In this document: piece after piece, positions 31,101 through 37,326 of the stretch | Numbering within the stretch: the stretch's first letter is position 1 | Layout: every line of letters starts with the position of its first letter | Source of the DNA: Actinomycetes bacterium | GTDB taxonomy: Bacteria > Actinomycetota > Humimicrobiia > JAHJRV01 | Direction of reading: 5' to 3' | Assembly (NCBI GenBank): GCA_023129485.1 | Contig: JAGMBY010000006.1 | Location: 1 to 37,326 of the forward strand | Length of the DNA: 37,326 bases | Notes under the pieces: model-generated | The model's database searches: none | What the model was told of the DNA's origin: nothing | The model's input: only the letters and a program-made list of their open reading frames with translations | Made by a program: the position numbers and the translations under genes

Positions 31101-33560
31101 ATGGAAAAGTACAATCCTCAAAAGATAGAAAAAAAATGGCGAATAATCTGGGAAGAGAGTAAAATCTATAGAACTGAAGAGACACTTGAGAAACCAAAAT
31201 ATTACTGTTTGGATTTTTTCCCATATCCTTCTGGAGATGGTTTATCGGTAGGTCATTGTAAGAATTATATTCCTACGGATGTATTTTCAAGGTTCAAGAA
31301 AATGTGCGGATATAGTGTACTTCATCCCATGGGATGGGATGCATTCGGACAACCTGCTGAGCAAGAAGCTATAAATAAAGGTATTCATCCAAAAATAACA
31401 ACAGAAAAATACACTGCAAATTATAAAAGGCAACTAAGTTTAATTGGAACATCATATGATTGGGAAAGAGAAATTAACTCAAGCCATCCCGATTATTATA
31501 AATGGACTCAATGGTTCTTCCTGCTTCTGTATAAAAGGGGTTTAGCTTATCGCAAAAAAGCTCCAGTCAATTGGTGTCCGACCTGTCTCACTGTTCTTGC
31601 AAATGAAGAGATAGAAGATGGTAAATGCTGGAGATGTGGCAGTGAAGTTACAAAAAGGGATTTAATGCAATGGTTTTTCAAAATTACTGATTATGCAGAT
31701 TATCTTTTGAAGGATTTGGAAACTATTGATTGGCCTGAAAAGATAGTATTAATGCAGCAAAATTGGATTGGAAGAAGTGAGGGAATAGAGTTTAATTTGA
31801 AAGTTAAAAATAGTGAAAAAACTATACCTGTTTTCACCACTAGACCCGACACAATTTATGGAATGACTTTTGTTGTTTTAGCACCAGAACACCCGTTAAT
31901 TAATGAACTGACAACTCAAGAATTTAAAAATGCTGTTGAAAACTATCGTAAGATTGCTTATCAGAAATCCGAGATTCAAAGACTTGCTCTTGAGAAAGAA
32001 AAGGATGGAGTCTTTATTGGTGCATATGCTATAAATCCTATGAATAATGAAGAGGTTCCGATATACGTTACAGATTATGTGCTTATGACATATGGAACAG
32101 GAGCAATAATGGCAGTTCCTGCTCATGATGAGAGAGATTTTGAATTTGCTAAGAAATATAATCTACTAATTAGAGTTGTAATATCTCCACCTGATTGGGA
32201 AGGGGAGGAGTTAAAAGAAGCGTACACTGGAAAAGGAATTATGGTAAACTCGGATGAATATAATGGATTACCTTCTCAAGAAGGGATTGAAAAAATTTGT
32301 AATTATTTAGACAACAAAGGTATAGGTAGAAGAAAAGTAAATTATAAAATGAGAGATTGGTTAATCTCAAGGCAACGTTATTGGGGTGCCCCAATACCCA
32401 TTATATATTGTGATGCTTGTGGTGAAGTCCCGGTTCCAGAGGAAGATTTACCTGTTTTACTACCGGATATTGAAAAATATCAACCCACGGAGACTGGTGA
32501 ATCTCCTTTAGCAAAAGTTCAAGAATTTGTTAATACATTTTGTCCAAAGTGTAGAAAACTCGCAAAGCGTGAAACAGACACAATGGGAGGATTTGCTTGT
32601 TCTTCCTGGTATTTCTTAAGATTCACAAGCCCACATTATAAAAAAGGTCCATTTAATCCTGATAAGGTTAAATATTGGATGCCAGTTGATTTGTATGTTG
32701 GAGGTGCGGAACATGCAGTGATGCATCTACTTTATGCAAGATTCTGGACTAAAGTCATGTATGATGCAAATATTGTAAATTTTAGAGAACCGTTCAATAA
32801 GCTATTAAATCAGGGTATGATGCATGCACCTGATGGTAGATTGATGTCAAAATCCAAGGGAAATGTAATAACTCCTGATGAAGTAGTTGCAGAATATAGT
32901 GCTGATGCATTGAGAGCTTATGAATTATTCTTAGGACCTTTTGAACAAGATGCTATATGGAGTGATAGAGGAATAAATGGTGTATTTAGATTCTTAAATA
33001 GAGTTTGGAGACTAATACTTAAGGAGAAACCTTTAATATTTACAAAGAGACCATCAGGTGGTGCTGAGGATATTAGTAGGCAATTGCAAAAGATGACACA
33101 CAAGACAATTAAAAAAGTGACATTAGATTTTGAAAAATTCAAATTCAATACAGCAGTCGCAGCTTTAATGGAATATATCAATTTTTTATACAGTTCACTT
33201 GATAAAAAAGTTTTAGAAGAGATCTGGTCAGAAACAATAGATACACTGATGCTTTTACTTGCACCTATTGCACCATTTATGACTGAGGAACTCTGGGAAA
33301 GAACAGGTCATAAAGAAAGTATTCACATACAACCCTGGCCTAAATGGGATGAGAAATTAACTTATGAGGAAAAATTCACATTGGTCATTCAAGTAAACGG
33401 TAAATTAAGAGATAGAGTAGAAGTCCCAGTTGGAATATCAGATGAGGAAATGAAAAAGATAGCACTAAAATCACCAAATGCTCAAAAATTCATTAAAGAT
33501 AAAGAGATAATTAAATTTGTAACAGTCCCAAATAAACTAATAAATATAGTTGCTAAGTAA
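31101..33560 (+). CDS. leuS: Leucyl-tRNA synthetase
   Basis: LeuRS charges tRNA-Leu. It is a class Ia enzyme of 819 aa from ATG 31101, which has AGGTGGA upstream; the track's GTG 31092 lies inside that SD. The HIGH-type motif appears as FPYPSGDGLSVGHCKNY and KMSKS as LMSKSKGNVITPDE. The editing domain shows TTRPDTIYGMTFVVLAPEHP and YGTGAIMAVPAHDERD. CPTC...CWRCG and CDACG...CPKC suggest zinc sites. The GDGLSVGH form is a known variant of the bacterial motif. No T-box is seen upstream. A repeat box starts directly at the stop codon. Confidence 0.98.
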   Translation: MEKYNPQKIEKKWRIIWEESKIYRTEETLEKPKYYCLDFFPYPSGDGLSVGHCKNYIPTDVFSRFKKMCGYSVLHPMGWDAFGQPAEQEAINKGIHPKITTEKYTANYKRQLSLIGTSYDWEREINSSHPDYYKWTQWFFLLLYKRGLAYRKKAPVNWCPTCLTVLANEEIEDGKCWRCGSEVTKRDLMQWFFKITDYADYLLKDLETIDWPEKIVLMQQNWIGRSEGIEFNLKVKNSEKTIPVFTTRPDTIYGMTFVVLAPEHPLINELTTQEFKNAVENYRKIAYQKSEIQRLALEKEKDGVFIGAYAINPMNNEEVPIYVTDYVLMTYGTGAIMAVPAHDERDFEFAKKYNLLIRVVISPPDWEGEELKEAYTGKGIMVNSDEYNGLPSQEGIEKICNYLDNKGIGRRKVNYKMRDWLISRQRYWGAPIPIIYCDACGEVPVPEEDLPVLLPDIEKYQPTETGESPLAKVQEFVNTFCPKCRKLAKRETDTMGGFACSSWYFLRFTSPHYKKGPFNPDKVKYWMPVDLYVGGAEHAVMHLLYARFWTKVMYDANIVNFREPFNKLLNQGMMHAPDGRLMSKSKGNVITPDEVVAEYSADALRAYELFLGPFEQDAIWSDRGINGVFRFLNRVWRLILKEKPLIFTKRPSGGAEDISRQLQKMTHKTIKKVTLDFEKFKFNTAVAALMEYINFLYSSLDKKVLEEIWSETIDTLMLLLAPIAPFMTEELWERTGHKESIHIQPWPKWDEKLTYEEKFTLVIQVNGKLRDRVEVPVGISDEEMKKIALKSPNAQKFIKDKEIIKFVTVPNKLINIVAK

Positions 33561-33615
33561 GTGTCAGGTCTTGACATGGGACATATTAGAACTAATAAAT
33601 ATAGTTGCTAAGTAA
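33535..33615 (+). repeat. Solo repeat box flanked by a 26-bp direct duplication
   Basis: The box GTGTCAGGTCTTGACATGGG (33561-33589, 29 bp in total) is inserted right after the leuS stop codon. The last 26 bases of leuS (33535-33560, AACTAATAAATATAGTTGCT...) recur exactly at 33590-33615. The box contains TGTCA/TGACA inverted ends but lacks the large hairpin of copies A to C. Confidence 0.85.
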
Positions 33616-33684
33616 AAATAGATTCAATTGTCATTTATACAATAAAATTAAATAATACTTGAGAATAATTTTATAAAAGTATAA

Positions 33685-33717
33685 AAGGAGTGGGTTAAAA
33701 ACCACTCCTTTTTTTAT
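33685..33717 (+). terminator. Rho-independent terminator after leuS
   Basis: AAGGAGTGG and CCACTCCTT form a perfect 9-bp stem with an 8-nt loop (GTTAAAAA), followed by a T-run. It closes the leuS transcript. Confidence 0.92.
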
Positions 33718-33844
33718 TAATAACTTTAAATTATTTATTTTTCAGTAAGTTAACGCTCACTCTCTAATTCCCCTAATAGGATGGCAACTCAATTAAAGTT
33801 TATGAGCTTGTTTCATTTTTATTACAAATTATTCAATTAGGAAT

Positions 33845-33874
33845 TTGTATATTTATAATTTAAAACATTATAAT
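33845..33874 (+). promoter_or_regulatory. Candidate promoter for comEA
   Basis: TTGTAT (33845-33850), 18-bp spacer, TATAAT (33869-33874), about 80 bp before the comEA ATG. The -10 matches consensus and the position is sensible. Confidence 0.45.
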
Positions 33875-33954
33875 ATTATATATTTACATAAATGTATAAA
33901 TATGTTATAATTTAGTTAATTTTTAAATAGATTTAATAAAGGATTCATTTCTAA

Positions 33955-34758
33955 ATGGAATTAATTAAAGAAAAAGTAAATAACTACCTGAGTAAATTTA
34001 AATTAAAAATTTTTAATATAAAAAATATAACTTTTGAAAAGTGGCAGATTTTAGCCGTGGTTCTCTTTGCAATAATTATTGTTATTGGTAGTGTATATCT
34101 ATATTTTAGTTCAAAACCCAAACTATCTGAACCTGGACTTCCTGTACAAAACTTATCACAAATCAATAAGAATCAAAATGAAATTAAAAATGAGAATAAT
34201 AAATATTTTATGGAAAATGAAGTAACTTCATTAAATCAGAATAATTTTGACTATTCAACTGATGAAGAAAATACATTATTTGATGTAAATGATACTTATT
34301 TATCTGATGGGAATAACTATGAAGAATTAAAAAATAAAGAAATTGTTGTGCATGTTTGTGGTGAAGTTAAATATCCAGGAGTATATTATCTTAAGTATGG
34401 GCAGCGAGTTTATGATGCTATTCAAAAAGCAGGTGGCGCCACAGAGGATGCTGATATTCATTTAATGAATTTAGCTCAAATTTTATATGATGAGGAAAGA
34501 GTATATATCCCAAAGAAAGGTGAATTTATGTCAACAAACAGTTTTGGTTTAAACCCTATAGCTAATCAAAAAATAAATATAAATAGGGTAGACTCCTTAA
34601 CATTGCAGGAGCTTCCAGGAATAGGACCTACCTTAGCTCAAAGAATAATAGATTATCGTAAAGAAATTGGTAGGTTTAAAAGCATAGAACAGTTATTGAA
34701 TGTAAAAGGAATTGGTCCATCAAAATTCAATGATATCAAAGACAAAATACAGGTGTGA
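33955..34758 (+). CDS. comEA: Competence DNA receptor ComEA
   Basis: ComEA is the membrane-anchored DNA receptor of the natural transformation machinery. The 267-aa protein has one transmembrane span (about residues 29-51), an acidic Asn-rich linker, an SLBB domain from about residue 129 (IVVHVCGEVKYPGVYYL) and two helix-hairpin-helix units at the C-terminus (INRVDSLTLQELPGIGPTLA and LLNVKGIGPSKFNDI) that bind DNA. AAGGA precedes the ATG at 11 nt. comEC follows after 101 bp, the normal comE order without comEB. Confidence 0.93.
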   Translation: MELIKEKVNNYLSKFKLKIFNIKNITFEKWQILAVVLFAIIIVIGSVYLYFSSKPKLSEPGLPVQNLSQINKNQNEIKNENNKYFMENEVTSLNQNNFDYSTDEENTLFDVNDTYLSDGNNYEELKNKEIVVHVCGEVKYPGVYYLKYGQRVYDAIQKAGGATEDADIHLMNLAQILYDEERVYIPKKGEFMSTNSFGLNPIANQKININRVDSLTLQELPGIGPTLAQRIIDYRKEIGRFKSIEQLLNVKGIGPSKFNDIKDKIQV

Positions 34759-34859
34759 GTAATTTAAGGTAGTTCTCCATTAAATTTGTAAACCTTAACT
34801 AAGTTAGTCATAAATTTTTCTGAAAAGTGGGAGATGAAAGTTAATAAATAATAAAAACA

Positions 34860-37289
34860 TTGGACAAAAAGAAACTTCAAGTTTGGATTTACTACATAAC
34901 ACCTTCATATATATTAGGTATTGTAATAGGAGAAAATATCAAAATTTCCCTATCTTCAATTATCATTTTTCTGTCAATTCTATCTATAATAATCATTTTC
35001 TGTAGCTTTTATGATGGAAGATTTATTAAATATCTGATAATAGCATTATTTCTGATTATTGGAATTTTTATTATCAATTTAACTCAAACTGAAATGTCAC
35101 AAAGCATTCTACTTAAACTTTCTGAAGAGAAATCCTATGTTAAAGTAGAGGGTAATATCTGTTCAAGACCACATTTTTTCAAAAACTCCGTCTCATTCTT
35201 TTTACAAGTAAAGTACATAGATTTTAATGGCAAAAGATACAAATTAAATGATAGAACCCAGATAACATTATTTCATAATAATGAAAATCCAAATAATGAT
35301 TTATTGGACAATTATAAAAAATTAAACTCTAAAGATGACTTAAAAGATTCTATTTTTTTAGGTAATAGCATTGCTATTTCTGGAAGATTGAATAAAATTG
35401 AAAGAGAGATTTCAAAAGGTTTTTCATGGGAGAAATATTTATATCATAATAAAATTCAGACAAAACTTGTTGCAGATGTCAGTAAAATTGAAGATATCTC
35501 AATACATATTTTATCAAGAATCAGGAAATATGTAGTTTACAAAGCCGAGAAACTTTTCAAAGAGAGGATAGATTCGAAACATTCTACCTTTCTGATTGGT
35601 GCAGTTTTAGGTGATAGAAGCGAAATTTCACCTGAGACAATAGAACACTTTACAAAATCTGGTTTACTTCATCTATTAGCAATTTCTGGACAAAACATGG
35701 TGCTTATCGCTTCTATAATAATATTCTTTTACCGAATATTCAAACTCTCATTTTTTAAGAGAATTTTTATAACAATAATAATGATTGTTTCCTATACATA
35801 CCTTGTTGGTTATGAAGCATCAGTTTTAAGAGCTTCAATCACTACACTGCTAACTATGTTAGCATTAATTTTGGGAAGGAAGAAAGACCCATTTGCTTTG
35901 CTTTCAACATCAGCATTATTCTTAACTTTTTGGGATCCATTTTCAATATATGATGTAGGCTTTCAACTCTCTTTCTTATCTGTTGCTGGAATTTTTCTAA
36001 TCTCACCTATAATAATGAAGCTTTTTAATAATAAAAAGAATTTATTAACTAACACTTTTTCAATAACATTTTCTGTTCAGTTAGCAATAGCTCCCATTAC
36101 CCTTTATCATTTTAAACAGTTCTCTATTGTTTCCATATTGAGTAATTTTTTAGCTCTTCCTGTATCATCCTTGATATTAAGTTTGGGAATGATTTGTGTA
36201 TGGTTATCATTAATATTTGAGAAAATGATTCATCCTCTCTTATGGGTTTTGGATAAAGCAACTGGTTATCTATTTCTAATTAGTGAATTCTGTTCAAAAA
36301 TTCCATATGGTCAATTGTATTATTCAAAATTTTCTATTTATTTAGTTGTTGTATATTTCTTTTTCATGATAATTTCGCTGTATTTTCTTATAAAAACCAA
36401 TGTTGAGCAAAAAGTCAAAACTAAATTTGTGCTTTCTTTAATAGCATTATTAATACTATTAGTATTTACTTATCAATTTCTTTTATCATTACCACCTAAA
36501 AATCTGTCAATTACTTTTTTTAATATTGGTAATGGAGATGCCTGCCTGGTTAGAACGCCTGAAGGTCATGATATTTTAATAGATGGAGGTCCTGAAGGAA
36601 AAAATATTGTGAAAAAACTTCATTTAAAAGGTGTTAAAAAGCTTAATTTAGTTATTCTATCTCATCCACATTCAGACCATATAGGTGGTTTAATAGAAGT
36701 ATTAAATGAGATACCAGTAAACCTTGTTTTGGTTGGTAGCTTAGACCTTTCTGAATGTGATCATTCATTAATTGATAAATATAATTCTTTTTTAGAGATA
36801 ATTAGAAATAAAAATATAAATATTAAATGTATAAAATCTAAGGATATTTTAAATATATCTTCTAAATTAAGTTTATTTTCAATTTGGCCTGATCCTGATA
36901 AAATCTCCTTTCTAAAATCAAACCTAAATAATCAATCATTAGTTTTTTTATTGAGGTATGCAAATAAAAGAATACTTTTTACTGGAGATGTTGAAATTGA
37001 GGCTCAAAAAGAAATTTTAAATGATTTTAAAAATTTATCCATAAATGCAGATATCTTGAAAGTTCCTCACCAGGGAAGCAAAGATGCAAATTTCTACCCC
37101 TTTTTAAAAGCAGTTTTACCCAAGATAAGTATTATTTCGGTAGGATTACATAATAAACATAATCACCCATCAGATGAAATAATTAAATCATTGAAGAAGA
37201 TAAACTGTCCTATTTTTCGCACAGATAAAATGGGTGATATAAATTTAATTGCAATAAATAATAATTGGAAAATATCAAAAGAAAGATAA
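34860..37289 (+). CDS. comEC: DNA internalisation channel ComEC/Rec2
   Basis: ComEC is the inner-membrane channel for incoming single-stranded DNA. The 809-aa protein has the full architecture: two or three N-terminal spans with the OB-like DUF4131 region, the Competence domain (about 240-500: LIGAVLGDRSEI, LLAISGQNMVLIA, DVGFQLSFLSVAGIFLI) with many transmembrane helices, and a C-terminal metallo-beta-lactamase-like domain. Metal ligands H602-x-H604-x-D606-H607 are in LSHPHSDHIGG, and FTGDVE and KVPHQGSKD follow. The TTG start lacks a close SD; GTGGGAG lies about 25 nt upstream. The gene is complete; the window ends 37 bp later. Confidence 0.95.
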   Translation: MDKKKLQVWIYYITPSYILGIVIGENIKISLSSIIIFLSILSIIIIFCSFYDGRFIKYLIIALFLIIGIFIINLTQTEMSQSILLKLSEEKSYVKVEGNICSRPHFFKNSVSFFLQVKYIDFNGKRYKLNDRTQITLFHNNENPNNDLLDNYKKLNSKDDLKDSIFLGNSIAISGRLNKIEREISKGFSWEKYLYHNKIQTKLVADVSKIEDISIHILSRIRKYVVYKAEKLFKERIDSKHSTFLIGAVLGDRSEISPETIEHFTKSGLLHLLAISGQNMVLIASIIIFFYRIFKLSFFKRIFITIIMIVSYTYLVGYEASVLRASITTLLTMLALILGRKKDPFALLSTSALFLTFWDPFSIYDVGFQLSFLSVAGIFLISPIIMKLFNNKKNLLTNTFSITFSVQLAIAPITLYHFKQFSIVSILSNFLALPVSSLILSLGMICVWLSLIFEKMIHPLLWVLDKATGYLFLISEFCSKIPYGQLYYSKFSIYLVVVYFFFMIISLYFLIKTNVEQKVKTKFVLSLIALLILLVFTYQFLLSLPPKNLSITFFNIGNGDACLVRTPEGHDILIDGGPEGKNIVKKLHLKGVKKLNLVILSHPHSDHIGGLIEVLNEIPVNLVLVGSLDLSECDHSLIDKYNSFLEIIRNKNINIKCIKSKDILNISSKLSLFSIWPDPDKISFLKSNLNNQSLVFLLRYANKRILFTGDVEIEAQKEILNDFKNLSINADILKVPHQGSKDANFYPFLKAVLPKISIISVGLHNKHNHPSDEIIKSLKKINCPIFRTDKMGDINLIAINNNWKISKER

Positions 37290-37326
37290 TATAATTAAAT
37301 AATTCATTTGCTACTGGAGATGTTTG

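Larger units (their letters stand above)
33616..33954. other. Intergenic region between leuS and comEA
   Basis: About 340 bp of AT-rich DNA. It holds a strong terminator (33685-33717) and a candidate comEA promoter (33845-33874), both listed separately. No ORF with a start, SD and recognisable product was seen. Confidence 0.6.

Noticed and set aside
34834-34851. Five-codon ATG frame (ATGAAAGTTAATAAATAA) before comEC
   Set aside because: It follows GTGGGAG but the spacing is too short and the peptide is trivial; possible leader but not supportable.

Overview
The window is a low-GC (roughly 30%) bacterial chromosome segment packed with housekeeping genes, almost all on the + strand. Gene content and order resemble Firmicutes: mreBCD-mrdA-rodA; two partner radical-SAM/DUF2344 genes followed by rng-rplU-rpmA-obgE-nadD-LCP-rsfS; leuS; comEA-comEC. 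The L27 protein lacks the cleavable Firmicutes N-terminal extension, and no prp gene sits between rplU and rpmA. I therefore favour a deep-branching anaerobe outside Firmicutes, such as Atribacterota. This assignment is inference from gene content, not a phylogeny.

Layout. 1-150: degenerate dispersed repeat. 231-1716: rph and an XTP/dITP pyrophosphatase (rdgB-like). 1822-2083: tRNA-Pro and tRNA-Gly. 2120-3077: a small accessory module with two divergent XRE regulators, a strong promoter, paired palindromes and a 30-aa membrane peptide. 3401-6175: a winged-helix protein, an alpha-oxoamine synthase and plsY. 6323-7059: six tRNAs (Arg, His, Gly, Arg, Lys, Leu) ending in a terminator. 7195-9094: tig and clpP. 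9107-13873: promoter, valine T-box riboswitch, valS and folC. 14030-15162: zinc-ribbon membrane protein, ndk and a DUF4321-like protein. 15297-20946: the rod-shape and elongation genes mreB, mreC, mreD, mrdA and rodA. 20948-21140: composite repeats. 21234-26580: TIGR03960/TIGR03936 pair, rng, rplU and rpmA. 26808-30834: obgE, nadD, an LCP-family protein and rsfS. 30959-33560: tRNA-Ala and leuS. 33955-37289: comEA and comEC.

Functionally the window combines translation and RNA processing (tRNAs, ValRS, LeuRS, RNase PH, RNase G, L21, L27, ObgE, RsfS), protein folding and turnover (trigger factor, ClpP), cell-wall elongation (Mre, PBP2, RodA, LCP), phospholipid, folate, NAD and nucleotide metabolism, and DNA uptake (ComEA, ComEC).

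The most interesting signals are in translation initiation and intergenic DNA. (1) rplU and rsfS, both absent or truncated in the ORF track, have no ATG, GTG or TTG at the expected start; rplU appears to begin with ATT behind a perfect Shine-Dalgarno (SD) sequence. (2) Two unrelated genes (tig and a winged-helix gene) share a homologous leader of about 68 nt that separates an SD from the start codon, and valS has an SD, stem-loop, AUG arrangement of its own. (3) A family of hairpin repeats (17-19 bp arms) with an associated upstream box sits just after stop codons. One solo box, after leuS, is flanked by a perfect 26-bp direct duplication. (4) Two palindromes with the same core bracket the promoter of the divergent XRE pair.
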